Positions 35,133-44,265 of a stretch of DNA of 64,000 nt are shown here, piece by piece. Source of the stretch: Chryseobacterium cucumeris (GTDB taxonomy: Bacteria; Bacteroidota; Bacteroidia; Flavobacteriales; Weeksellaceae). The first letter of the stretch is position 1. Each line of letters begins with the position of its first letter. The notes beneath the pieces were generated by a model. That model ran no database searches. It worked only from the letters and a program-made list of their open reading frames with translations, and was not told the DNA's origin. The stretch covers positions 186,001 to 250,000 of the forward strand of contig NZ_LUVZ01000001.1 in assembly GCF_001593385.1 (NCBI RefSeq), read 5' to 3'. The translations under genes and the position numbers were made by a program.

Positions 35133-36709
35133 GACATTTTGCAGACCTTATCAACGCGTTGGAAACAACCAATAAAACCAATGCTAAAATTGATGCTATC
35201 ATTGACTATCTTGAGCGTGCTCCTGATGAAGATAAAGTATGGTTTATCGCTTTATTTACCGGCAAAAGACCTAAGAGAAATGTCAATACCAATTACATGA
35301 AAGAATGGGCCCTGGAAATCACAAAACTTCCTTATTGGCTGTTTCAGGAATCCTATTCTTCGGTAGGAGATCTTGGAGAAACTCTATCATTAATTCTTCC
35401 GCCTCCAGAGGAAAAAATTGAACGTTCATTATCAGAATGGATGAATGATATCGTGAGTCTGAAAGGCAAAACAGATGCAGAAAAAAAAGAATTTGTACTG
35501 CAGTCCTGGAATGGGCTGGATTATACCGAGCGATTGATTTTCAATAAATTAATTGGCGGAAGCTTCCGGATTGGAGTTTCAGATAAAACATTAATCAATG
35601 CACTGACAAAATTTTCAGGGCAGGAACCGAGTGCTTTGATGCACAGTTTAATGGGAAAATGGCAGCCGGAAGAAGTTTCCTTCAAAGAACTTATTGATGC
35701 CGAAAATGTAAACCCAGACAACTCAAAACCATACCCTTTCTGCCTTGCCTATCCTTTGGAAAAAGAGACTAAAGAACTGGGAAGTCCTGATGAATGGCTG
35801 GTAGAATACAAATGGGACGGAATACGCGGGCAAATCATCAGGAGAAACGATGAAGTGTTCATCTGGTCAAGAGGTGAAGAACTCGTCACAGAACAATTTC
35901 CGGAAATTGCAGACGCCATAAAAGCCATGAAAGGTAACTTTGTACTGGATGGAGAAATACTTGCAGTAAACGATGGTAAAGTTTTAAATTTTAATGAATT
36001 ACAAAAGAGATTAAACAGGAAAACTTTAACTAAAAAAATGCTCTCAGAAATACCTATAGAAGTCTTTGTCTATGACTTACTGGAACTGGAAGACAACGAT
36101 CTGAGAGAAAAACCCATCTCCGCAAGAAGAGCTTTACTTGAAGAATTACTACTGAATGAGAACCCTGAACGCATCAGCATTTCCAAAAGTCTGGATTTTG
36201 AAAAATGGGAAGAACTGAATTTGCTTCGTGAAAATTCAAGAGATGTAAACAGCGAAGGTTTGATGTTAAAACAAAAAAATTCACCTTACCATTCCGGACG
36301 GAAAAAAGGTGACTGGTGGAAGTGGAAAATCAATCCTTTTACCATTGATGCCGTTCTGATCTATGCCCAGAAAGGAAGCGGCAGGCGAAGTGCTTATTAC
36401 ACAGATTATAGTTTTGCTGTGAAAAACGGAGATAGCCTGGTGACCATTGCCAAAGCCTACTCAGGATTAACAGATAAAGAAATCATGGAGGTGAGCCGAT
36501 TTGTTACCAAAAATGCCATCGAGAAATTCGGTCCTGTAAGAACGGTAAAAGCAGAACTGGTCTTTGAAATTGCTTTTGAAGGTATAGGTTTCAGCAATCG
36601 TCATAAAAGTGGTGTAGCTCTACGATTTCCAAGAATTGTAAGATGGAGGAAAGACAAAACCGTAGACGAAATTGGTGATTTGGAAGAAATAAAAAAATTA
36701 ATACAATAG
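35129..36709 (+). CDS. ATP-dependent DNA ligase (LigB-type, ligase-associated)
   Basis: A 526-residue ATP-dependent DNA ligase. An N-terminal DNA-binding domain (1-200) is followed by the nucleotidyltransferase core with Lys228 in VEYKWDGIRG as the AMP-accepting residue. Later motifs are LDGEIL, EGLMLK and WWKWK. A C-terminal OB domain follows. It is separate from the NAD-dependent replicative ligase expected elsewhere. Four-base overlap with the exonuclease gene indicates coupling. Confidence 0.95.
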   Translation: MRHFADLINALETTNKTNAKIDAIIDYLERAPDEDKVWFIALFTGKRPKRNVNTNYMKEWALEITKLPYWLFQESYSSVGDLGETLSLILPPPEEKIERSLSEWMNDIVSLKGKTDAEKKEFVLQSWNGLDYTERLIFNKLIGGSFRIGVSDKTLINALTKFSGQEPSALMHSLMGKWQPEEVSFKELIDAENVNPDNSKPYPFCLAYPLEKETKELGSPDEWLVEYKWDGIRGQIIRRNDEVFIWSRGEELVTEQFPEIADAIKAMKGNFVLDGEILAVNDGKVLNFNELQKRLNRKTLTKKMLSEIPIEVFVYDLLELEDNDLREKPISARRALLEELLLNENPERISISKSLDFEKWEELNLLRENSRDVNSEGLMLKQKNSPYHSGRKKGDWWKWKINPFTIDAVLIYAQKGSGRRSAYYTDYSFAVKNGDSLVTIAKAYSGLTDKEIMEVSRFVTKNAIEKFGPVRTVKAELVFEIAFEGIGFSNRHKSGVALRFPRIVRWRKDKTVDEIGDLEEIKKLIQ

Positions 36710-36714
36710 ATTTT

Positions 36715-36880
36715 AAAACAATGTCGCAAGATATTTTTATTAATACTATTTTCGTTCGCAAAGACAACTACGTTCACCGATAGTAAGAATTGTCTTTACT
36801 GAGTGAAACGTCCTTGCGATCGAAAATTAAACAATATCACATAAATTCTTAGCCCCTTTTGCGTTAAAACAAAATAAAAA
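36715..36880. repeat. non-coding spacer with TCGCAAG / CTTGCGA elements
   Basis: The spacer between ligase and helicase carries GTCGCAAGATAT near 36723 and CCTTGCGATCG near 36813 in inverted arrangement, plus a GCAAAGAC / GTCTTT pair. It looks like one more intergenic repeat of the kind seen elsewhere in the window. No gene is seen. Confidence 0.3.
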
Positions 36881-36886
36881 ATAAAA

Positions 36887-39337
36887 TTGGCAGCTTTTGA
36901 ACATACCAACGGACTAAAGATCATTCAGCAATGGATGACGGATAAAGGTATTGCCCCTTTCAGATTTCAGCTGGAAACCTGGAAAAAATTTGGAAACGGA
37001 TACAGCGGAATGGTGGTTGCTCCTACGGGTTTTGGAAAAACTTTTTCTGTTTTTTTAGCCTTAATTTCAGATTTTCTGAATCATCCTGAACAATATAAGA
37101 AAGGATTAAAAATGATCTGGATTACGCCACTCCGATCTTTGTCCAAAGATATTGCAAAAGCGATGCAGGAAGCCATTGATGAAATCGGGCTTGATTGGGC
37201 TGTAGGCGTAAGAAACGGAGATACGGATCCGAAAGTTAGACAACAGCAGGTAAAAAAGATGCCTGAAATTCTTGTTGTAACTCCTGAAAGCCTTCATCTA
37301 CTTCTGGCACAAAAAAATAATGAAACATTTTTCCGGGATATGAAATGTGTAGCAGTGGATGAATGGCATGAATTATTGGGTTCAAAGCGTGGTGTCATGG
37401 TAGAACTTGGTATCTCTCAGCTTAAAAAATATGTTCCGAAGATCAAAATATGGGGAATCACCGCAACCATAGGAAATCTGGATGAAGCCATGGAAGTGCT
37501 TATTCCGTATGATATTAAAAAGACAAAAATTACAGCCAAAGAACATAAGAAAATAGATATTCTGCCGGTATTCCCGGATGAAATCGAGATATTGCCATGG
37601 GCAGGACATCTTGGAAACAAACTTGCAGATAAAGTTGTTCCTATTATTCTGGAATCAAAATCTACCATTGTATTTACGAATACCAGAAGTCAGAGTGAAA
37701 TGTGGTACCAGCTTTTACTCGATGCTTATCCTGATTTTGCAGGTCAGATCGCTATCCATCACAGTTCCATTGATGCTCATTTAAGAATCTGGATTGAAGA
37801 AAATTTAAGTTCAGGAAAATTAAAAGCTGTGGTTTCCACATCATCTTTAGACCTCGGAATTGATTTTAAACCTGTAGACACGGTTATTCAAATTGGTTCT
37901 GCCAAAGGCGTTGCACGCTTTCTTCAAAGAGCCGGACGTAGTGGCCACTCTCCTTTTGAAACTTCAAAAATCTATTGTGTTCCCACCCATTCTTTGGAAC
38001 TGATCGAGGTTTCAGCTCTAAAAGAAGCTGTAAAACAGAAAGTGGTTGAGCCCAGAGAGCCACAGGTTTTATGTTTCGATGTGCTGGTTCAGTTTCTGAT
38101 GACATTGGCGGTTGGAGACGGCTTTTATCCTGATGAACTGTACCCAAGAATTAAAAAAGTATATGCCTTTCAGGAAATGCTGGATGAAGAATGGAAAAGC
38201 ATCCTGGAATTTCTTACGATTGGCGGCAGTGTGTTGAAAAGCTATGAAGAGTTTCATAAAATCGTCATTATGGAAGATGGTCTTTATAAAGTAACTTCAA
38301 GAAAAATCGCTATGCTCCACCGGATGAATATGGGTGTGATTGTGAGTGATGCCATGTTGAAGGTAAAATTTATTTCCGGTGGCTATATCGGAATGATTGA
38401 AGAATATTTTATTTCAAAATTAAAAAAAGAAGAAAAATTTATTCTGGCCGGACGTACACTGGAAGTTGTTATCATTAAAGATATGACGGTATATGTAAGA
38501 GCAGCTAAAGGAAGAGCCCTGGTTCCGAGCTATCTTGGCGGAAGGCTTCCTTTGAGCTCCAATCTGGGGCATTTTCTTAGAGAAAAACTGTCACATGCCT
38601 TAAATCCGAAAGCTTCGGAAAAAGAGCTTAAATTTTTACACCCACTTTTAAAGAACCAGGAAAAAAACTCCCATATTCCAAAAGAAGATGAGTTTCTGGT
38701 GGAATTGATCAAAAACCGTGAAGGATATCATTTGTTTATGTATCCTTTTGAAGGACGTCTGGTTCATGAAGTAATGGCTGCCCTGATTGCCTATCGGATC
38801 TCGAAACTGGCTCCAATATCCTTTTCTATGGCGATGAATGATTATGGATTTGAACTGTTCAGTGATAAAGAAATTCCTTTAAATGAAGACAATCTTCAAC
38901 AGATTTTAAGCAGAGAGAATCTGATGAATGATGTGATCGCAAGTATCAATTCTGCGGAAATGGCAAGGAGAAAATTTCGTGATATTGCAGTGATTTCAGG
39001 AATGGTGATTCAAAATTATGCCGGGCAACAACGTTCTAACAAATCATTACAGAGTTCTGCCGGACTGATTTTTAAAGTATTGGAAGACCATGATTCCAAT
39101 CATTTTTTAATAAAACAGGCGTATACAGAAGTTTTTAATATGCAACTTCAGGAACAGCGGCTTGTAGAAGCTTTTAAAAGAATTGAAAAATCTGAAATTA
39201 TTTTAAAATATTCCCGATCATTTACTCCGTTAAGTTTTCCTATTAAAGTGGACAGTTTACGACAAACGCTTTCAAGTGAAGGACTGGATGCGAGAATTAA
39301 AAGAATGCTGAAACTGTCTGATATAAATGATATTTGA
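36887..39337 (+). CDS. ligase-associated DEXH helicase (Lhr-like)
   Basis: An 816-residue superfamily 2 helicase. Walker A is APTGFGKT (45-52). The DExH box is DEWH (158-161). Motif III GITATIG and motif VI FLQRAGRSGH follow, and then an Lhr-core winged-helix and C-terminal domain. The start is a TTG codon; the family N-terminus AAFEHTNG begins there. In this cassette it is thought to remodel or unwind damaged DNA for the exonuclease, ligase and PdeM. Confidence 0.94.
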   Translation: MAAFEHTNGLKIIQQWMTDKGIAPFRFQLETWKKFGNGYSGMVVAPTGFGKTFSVFLALISDFLNHPEQYKKGLKMIWITPLRSLSKDIAKAMQEAIDEIGLDWAVGVRNGDTDPKVRQQQVKKMPEILVVTPESLHLLLAQKNNETFFRDMKCVAVDEWHELLGSKRGVMVELGISQLKKYVPKIKIWGITATIGNLDEAMEVLIPYDIKKTKITAKEHKKIDILPVFPDEIEILPWAGHLGNKLADKVVPIILESKSTIVFTNTRSQSEMWYQLLLDAYPDFAGQIAIHHSSIDAHLRIWIEENLSSGKLKAVVSTSSLDLGIDFKPVDTVIQIGSAKGVARFLQRAGRSGHSPFETSKIYCVPTHSLELIEVSALKEAVKQKVVEPREPQVLCFDVLVQFLMTLAVGDGFYPDELYPRIKKVYAFQEMLDEEWKSILEFLTIGGSVLKSYEEFHKIVIMEDGLYKVTSRKIAMLHRMNMGVIVSDAMLKVKFISGGYIGMIEEYFISKLKKEEKFILAGRTLEVVIIKDMTVYVRAAKGRALVPSYLGGRLPLSSNLGHFLREKLSHALNPKASEKELKFLHPLLKNQEKNSHIPKEDEFLVELIKNREGYHLFMYPFEGRLVHEVMAALIAYRISKLAPISFSMAMNDYGFELFSDKEIPLNEDNLQQILSRENLMNDVIASINSAEMARRKFRDIAVISGMVIQNYAGQQRSNKSLQSSAGLIFKVLEDHDSNHFLIKQAYTEVFNMQLQEQRLVEAFKRIEKSEIILKYSRSFTPLSFPIKVDSLRQTLSSEGLDARIKRMLKLSDINDI

Positions 39338-39483
39338 TGATTAATTCAATATTTTTCTCAATAAATCCACGCTATTTTAAATCTTATTCATTACCTAATA
39401 TTCTACGTTAATTTTCTTGATAAGTTTAAATAATCATCGTAACTTAGAGTATACCTTCTTAGAAGTTGAAATAAAATTTAAAA

Positions 39484-40086
39484 ATGGAAAAATTGTTCTT
39501 AGTCCGTCACGGACAGTCACTCTGGAATCTGGAAAACAGATTTACAGGGTGGAAAGATATCGATATAACTGAAACCGGTATTGAAGAAGCAAAAAAAGCA
39601 GGTATTGCGCTGAGAGGAGAAAGAATAGATATAGCATTCACTTCTGCCCTGATCAGAGCCCAGCATACCCTCTCTGTCATTCTGGATGAAATAGGAAATC
39701 CGGATATTCCTGTCGTTAAAGATAAAGCATTAAATGAACGTTCTTACGGAAATCTTGAAGGGCTCAACAAAGCAGAAACGGCTCTGAAATATGGTGATGA
39801 ACAGGTTCATACCTGGCGCAGATCATTTGATGTAGTTCCACCAGGTGGAGAAAGCCTTAAAGATACTTACAACAGAGTAATCCCTTATTTTGAAAGCCAG
39901 ATAAGGCCGTTGCTGAAACAAGGGGAAAATGTATTAATTGTAGCGCATGGCAACAGTTTACGAGCGCTTATCATGTATCTGGAACATCTTTCTCCTGAAG
40001 AAATTTTAGAAAGAGAAATTGCTACTGGTTTTCCACTGACTTATATTTTTGATGAGAAATTTCATGTAAGCAGGAAAGTTAGCTGA
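39484..40086 (+). CDS. gpmA: 2,3-bisphosphoglycerate-dependent phosphoglycerate mutase
   Basis: A 200-residue histidine phosphatase. The phospho-His motif is RHGQSLWN (His9). It also has [14 protein letters not shown], the [13 protein letters not shown] segment with the catalytic Glu, and AHGNSLRAL. These are hallmarks of dPGM rather than a general phosphatase. It is shorter than E. coli GpmA (about 250) but as expected for the compact form. It interconverts 3- and 2-phosphoglycerate. It stands between the ligase-associated helicase and PdeM, an odd place for a glycolytic gene. Confidence 0.9.
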   Translation: MEKLFLVRHGQSLWNLENRFTGWKDIDITETGIEEAKKAGIALRGERIDIAFTSALIRAQHTLSVILDEIGNPDIPVVKDKALNERSYGNLEGLNKAETALKYGDEQVHTWRRSFDVVPPGGESLKDTYNRVIPYFESQIRPLLKQGENVLIVAHGNSLRALIMYLEHLSPEEILEREIATGFPLTYIFDEKFHVSRKVS

Positions 40087-40134
40087 TCTGGTTTAAATAG
40101 ATTAACTTTAAACCTTCAATTTTCAATTTATTAA

Positions 40135-40779
40135 GTGTTGATAGCAACTAAAAATATTTCCATCCAAAACGAAAGTTTCATTCTCACCAACCAGCGGGCA
40201 GCATTCTGGCAAAAAGAAAAAGCCTTGATTCTATCTGATCTGCATATTGGAAAAACCGCTCATTTTCGTAAAAACGGCATTGCACTGGCCAATCATATTA
40301 TGAAAAGTGATATGGAAAGATTGTCAGCGCTGATTGCATATTTTCAGCCTGAAAAATTTATTGTAGTCGGAGATCTACTTCATGCCGGAGACAATTCTGA
40401 TGTAGATGAATTCTGCAGGTGGAAAAATCAGTATCCAGATATGAAGTTTTATCTTATTGAGGGAAATCATGACCGGATCTCAAAACCTCTGGAAGAAAAG
40501 TTATGCTTTAATTATAAATCTGAATTACTTGAAATAGAAGGCATCACTTTTATTCATGATTTTGATGCAACAGCATCCGGATTCCAGATTACCGGACATA
40601 TCCACCCAGGAATTGTGCTGAATTCTGCTGTTAAAAACATCAGACTTCCATGCTTTGCTCTCAGCAACAATCAATTATTATTACCTGCTTTCAGCGAATT
40701 CACAGGATTAGATACAAAAAACCTGCCTAAGAAAAGTACATTTTTTGTATTTACAGATGAAGAAATTTATGAAATATGA
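40135..40779 (+). CDS. pdeM: ligase-associated endonuclease PdeM
   Basis: A 214-residue metallophosphoesterase. Metal ligands appear in LSDLHIGK, VGDLLHAGDNSD, GNHDR and GHIHPG, in the expected order. This is the PdeM family of the ligase-associated DNA damage response. The start is GTG at 40135 or TTG three bases later; both give the same protein but one residue. It closes the repair cassette, 48 bp after gpmA. Confidence 0.93.
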   Translation: MLIATKNISIQNESFILTNQRAAFWQKEKALILSDLHIGKTAHFRKNGIALANHIMKSDMERLSALIAYFQPEKFIVVGDLLHAGDNSDVDEFCRWKNQYPDMKFYLIEGNHDRISKPLEEKLCFNYKSELLEIEGITFIHDFDATASGFQITGHIHPGIVLNSAVKNIRLPCFALSNNQLLLPAFSEFTGLDTKNLPKKSTFFVFTDEEIYEI

Positions 40780-40783
40780 TCAC

Positions 40784-41621
40784 TTAAGGTGTTAACTCCA
40801 GGAGATTTTCATATTTCTTATTCTCTTTTCTTTCTTTTTCTCTTTTCTTCAGTATTTCCTGTCCTTTTATAATGGTAGTTCCATAACTAGCAAGTACACC
40901 TGCTGCATTCGTTTCAGCATTGCTTTGTGCCTGTTTTAATTTTGCCTGTGTGGTTTCTGCAGCTCCGGTGTATCTGCTTTTCTTCATATTGATTCGTTTG
41001 TTTTTTAATTGAGAGTTAGAAATAGATTTTACCAATTCAAAATCATAATCTCCTTTTTCATCGGTGATTTTTATGATTAAACCAGGTAATCCACTGAATT
41101 TCATTGGCCCGTACGGAAACGGAATTTCAGGAGCATACCATGCAATCCAGTTTCTTCCTTTAAAGGTAACTTCCGCTTTTTTACAATTAATCGTATTGAT
41201 TACTTTAGTTTCATTTATAAGCTTCCAGTTCTTTATAGGTGAACAATGACATGAAAACTGAATCAAAATATTGTATGTTTTCATGAGTTTGTATAATGGT
41301 AAAGTTAAAGTCTGTTTTTGGAATTACCGTTCCTTTTTTCCAACCCAGTGTTATACTTCCATCTGGATTATTTGTTGTTGTTCCTGAGTTTGCCATTACT
41401 GAATCTCCTTTAAGTGATACTGCATTTGCAAAAAATGCACAATTATCACCTATTTGTAACAAAAATTGGTCTTCATATTTGTTATCTGTTCGCGTATCAA
41501 ATTTGGCTCTTAACATATATGTGAACTCACCACGTAAAGTATCTTGTTTGTATGATTGGCTATAGGATAAAACACTATACAACAGAATGAATAGTTGAAG
41601 TAACTTTTTATGGCAATCCAT
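40784..41621 (-). pseudogene. GLPGLI family protein, frameshifted
   Basis: Two frames make one GLPGLI family protein. The first (start at 41621, signal peptide DCHKKLLQLFILLYSVLSYSQ) ends at 41211. The second, open from 41284, continues PIKNWKLINETKVINTINCKKAEV and contains the family motif KFSGLPGLI. A single-base change between 41211 and 41284, most likely near 41225-41235, splits the gene. The homology runs on smoothly across the break, so it is a recent frameshift or a sequencing error. GLPGLI proteins are exported and of unknown function; a Met at 41648 is also possible. Confidence 0.82.
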
Positions 41622-41689
41622 AGGCGAGATTTCATTTTTAAATAGCACTTATAATCAAATATCTTCTACTATAAGTGCTTCAATTTACA

Positions 41690-41905
41690 TTAATTAAGGC
41701 TAGCTGCAAGATGTTTAGGATCAGAGCCAGAATAGATAGGTGTTTTACAATTAATAGCTTCAACCCTTTCACGCCATTCTGCTTGTTGTGGTGTCCAGTC
41801 CTGAGTCGTCGTAGCTGTTATACCGCAAGAAGTTTCGGCAATCCAAACTTGACCTGCTTTTACCGCTTTAAGTTCGTTTCGGGATAATTTTTTTAAATTT
41901 TTCAT
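41690..41905 (-). CDS. small peptide with bacteriocin-type leader
   Basis: A 71-residue peptide. The N-terminus MKNLKKLSRNELKAVKAG is the leader typical of Bacteroidota bacteriocin-like and natural-product precursor peptides (KLSRNELK then a double-Gly-like KAG cleavage site). The remaining about 53 residues hold two Cys (in TSCGI and INCKT) that could pair. The frame is open upstream to 41950 but the leader motif fixes the start at 41905. It lies 69 bp before the GLPGLI gene on the same strand. No modification enzyme or C39 peptidase transporter is in the window. Confidence 0.75.
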   Translation of the reverse strand: MKNLKKLSRNELKAVKAGQVWIAETSCGITATTTQDWTPQQAEWRERVEAINCKTPIYSGSDPKHLAASLN

Positions 41906-42119
41906 TATTTGTGTTTTTAAATTTGAATATAAATGTACACAATAACTCATCTCAGAAACGAATTATTATTTTATGTTAAATAATTAATTTTCAATAATTT
42001 CAATTAATACAATTTAAATAACGAAGTCTATTCTATAATCAGAAAATTGTAATTTTATACATGCTACATAATCAGAATTAAAGAGATTTTTTAAACTGAA
42101 AATATTTTAAGAAAAAATA
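41906..42119. other. AT-rich spacer without a gene
   Basis: Together with the hairpin that follows this makes about 330 bp between the peptide gene and the MFS gene. It must hold the peptide promoter. No clear -7 box or repeat was found. Confidence 0.4.
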
Positions 42120-42143
42120 AAAGGCAGATAAAAACCTGCCTTT
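42120..42143. terminator. hairpin downstream of MFS gene
   Basis: Stem AAAGGCAG / CTGCCTTT with an 8-base loop, about 100 bp after the MFS stop on the minus strand, between two minus-strand genes. Confidence 0.6.
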
Positions 42144-42238
42144 ATAAAACCATCATTTACATGCCTCTAACATCCTGGTTTGTAGTTTTCGCTATGAAGC
42201 ATAGCTTAGAAATTATTATAAAAACGATTCGTGAAATC

Positions 42239-43456
42239 TTAATTTTTCTTGCTTAAACGAATACTGTAGACTGTAATCAATACCGTAACCAACAGAAATA
42301 AAGCACCTATCCATGGCGTACTTGCCAAACCTAAGGAAGAGGTAACAATCATTCCTCCAGCATAAGATCCGATTGCAATACCGATATTAAAAGCCGCAAT
42401 ATTGATCCCTGAAGCTACATCCTCAGTTCCCGGGACTTCTTTTTCAGCAATCTGTACCACCAATAACTGAAGTCCGGGAACAGAAGCAAATGATAAAGCT
42501 CCTAAAAGAAAAAGAGTAATGATGCTTAAAACCGGACTGCTTACTGTAAAATAAAACGCAAGCAATACCAATCCCTGTGCTGCAAACATCCATAAAAGAG
42601 CTTTCAGAGGATTTTTATTCGCTACTTTCCCACCAATGAGGTTTCCTAAAGCAATGGCAATTCCATAAATCAAAAGGATAAAAGTGACCGTAAATTCCTG
42701 AAATCCCGTAATTTTCTGTAAAATAGGTGACAGATAGGTAAATACTACAAACGTACCTCCATACCCCATCGCAGTCATTAAAAAAGCAAAAATCAAACGT
42801 CTGTTTCCCAATACTTTAAACTGACTCTTTAAAGATGCAGTTTTCCCATTTTTAAGGTTATTTGGAACTAATAACAAACTGGCTATCAACCCTATAATTC
42901 CAAGGATTGAAACCCCTATGAAAGTTGCTCTCCATCCGAAATGCTGTCCTATAAATGTTCCCAGTGGAACTCCTGTTACAATCGCAAGAGTAAGTCCGGC
43001 AAACATAATAGAAATGGCTGTGGCTCTCTTCTCTTCAGAGACCAGCGAAGCTGCAATGGTAGAACCTATGGAAAAATAAACTCCATGGGCCAACCCCGTA
43101 AGTATTCTTGCCAGAATTAATGTTATAAAGCTGGGAGCTATAGACGCCAGTCCGTTTCCAATAACAAATAGCATCATAATGGAAACCAGAAGCATTTTGC
43201 GTGGTACTTTCCCTGTTAATGCCGTTAATATCGGTGCTCCGATAGCTACTCCTATCGCATAAAGACTTACCAGTAGCCCTGCAGAAGGAATAGTAATTCC
43301 AAGGTCAGAAGCTACTGTGGGAAGCAGGCCTACAATAACAAATTCTGTAGTTCCAATTCCAAAGGCACTTATCGTTAATGCCCAAAGTGCTGCAGGAAGA
43401 CCTTTTTTAACAGTCTTTGATGCGGTATTGATCTGTATTTCTTTTTGAAAGTTCAT
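42239..43456 (-). CDS. MFS transporter (DHA1, AraJ-like)
   Basis: A 12-helix major facilitator of about 405 residues. Family features are SAFGIGTTEFVIVGLLP in helix 1 (as in AraJ/YdhP-type exporters) and motif A-like TALTGKVPRKMLLVS. The frame is open to 43483, but I take Met at 43456, which leaves a normal cytoplasmic tail. It is divergent from a TetR gene, which likely represses it. A role in efflux of a toxic compound is inferred. Confidence 0.92.
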   Translation of the reverse strand: MNFQKEIQINTASKTVKKGLPAALWALTISAFGIGTTEFVIVGLLPTVASDLGITIPSAGLLVSLYAIGVAIGAPILTALTGKVPRKMLLVSIMMLFVIGNGLASIAPSFITLILARILTGLAHGVYFSIGSTIAASLVSEEKRATAISIMFAGLTLAIVTGVPLGTFIGQHFGWRATFIGVSILGIIGLIASLLLVPNNLKNGKTASLKSQFKVLGNRRLIFAFLMTAMGYGGTFVVFTYLSPILQKITGFQEFTVTFILLIYGIAIALGNLIGGKVANKNPLKALLWMFAAQGLVLLAFYFTVSSPVLSIITLFLLGALSFASVPGLQLLVVQIAEKEVPGTEDVASGINIAAFNIGIAIGSYAGGMIVTSSLGLASTPWIGALFLLVTVLITVYSIRLSKKN

Positions 43457-43547
43457 TGTCTTGTAATTTGTTGAGATTGACAAGGCAAAGTTCCGACGAA
43501 TATCTGTATTATAAAAATTATTTAAATTGTATCAAAGTATCAGAATA

Positions 43548-43599
43548 ATGATAGTTTTATTTTACATTTAAAATGTGTTCCTTTGTAAAATATTATCAT
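43548..43599. promoter_or_regulatory. two-layer dyad, probable TetR operator
   Basis: ATGATA / TATCAT (43548-43553 and 43594-43599) enclose ATTTTACA / TGTAAAAT (43559-43566 and 43584-43591) with almost the same centre. It lies between the divergent MFS and TetR genes, just before the TetR start. Confidence 0.45.
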
Positions 43600-43607
43600 C
43601 AGTTTTA

Positions 43608-44198
43608 ATGAAGAAATCAGAAGCAACCCGTCTTACTATTCTCCAGAAAGCATTCGAATTGATCTATGTGAAAGGTTTTCAGACTACAAGCATTGATGAA
43701 ATTATCGCAACGACTCAGGTGACGAAGGGTGCTTTTTATTATCATTTTAAAACCAAGGATGATATGGGACTCGCTATTATTACGGATCTGATGAAGCCCA
43801 ATTTCAGAAAGATTTTCATAAACTCTCTTCAAAACAGTCAGAATCCTTTAGACAGTATTTATGATATCATGTTCCATTTACTGATTGAAAACGACTTTTT
43901 AAAAGTGGAATATGGCTGCCCTACTTCAAATTTCGTACAGCAAATGGCACCATGGCATCATGCTTTTACACAGGCTTTGCATGAACTTTCAAAAGAATGG
44001 GAACAGGCTCTTGCAGAAAGTATTGAGAAAGGTAAAGAAGCAGGAATCATCAACAAAGAAGTAAATGCAAAAGAAGTAAGTGTTTTTGTTATTTCAGGCT
44101 ATTGGGGAATAAGAAATCTGGGTAAGTTAGAAAATTCAAAAGAAGTATATCTTATTTATTTAAAAGGACTTAAGTCTTATTTCAACACGCTTCAATAA
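43608..44198 (+). CDS. TetR family regulator
   Basis: A 196-residue regulator. The N-terminal HTH is TRLTILQKAFELIYVKGF plus the recognition segment TTQVTKGAFYYHFKTKDD. The C-terminal ligand domain includes EYGCPTSNFVQQMAP, as in TetR_C_33-type proteins. An upstream in-frame ATG at 43575 lies inside the putative operator, so the start at 43608 is preferred. Divergent from the MFS transporter it probably controls. Confidence 0.93.
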   Translation: MKKSEATRLTILQKAFELIYVKGFQTTSIDEIIATTQVTKGAFYYHFKTKDDMGLAIITDLMKPNFRKIFINSLQNSQNPLDSIYDIMFHLLIENDFLKVEYGCPTSNFVQQMAPWHHAFTQALHELSKEWEQALAESIEKGKEAGIINKEVNAKEVSVFVISGYWGIRNLGKLENSKEVYLIYLKGLKSYFNTLQ

Positions 44199-44208
44199 TT
44201 TTTTCTCA

Positions 44209-44246
44209 AAAAACATACTAAGCAGTATGTTTTTATTTTACCTTTG
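44209..44246 (+). promoter_or_regulatory. ACATACT palindrome and -7 box
   Basis: A perfect 11 bp inverted repeat AAAAACATACT / AGTATGTTTTT with a 4 bp centre (44209-44234) is followed by a -7 box TACCTTTG at 44239-44246. The dyad covers the -35 to -15 region. The core ACATACT-n4-AGTATGT is typical of TetR/AcrR-family operators. It could also serve as terminator of the TetR gene. Confidence 0.55.
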
Positions 44247-44265
44247 TTGTGTTCAAAAAAAAACG

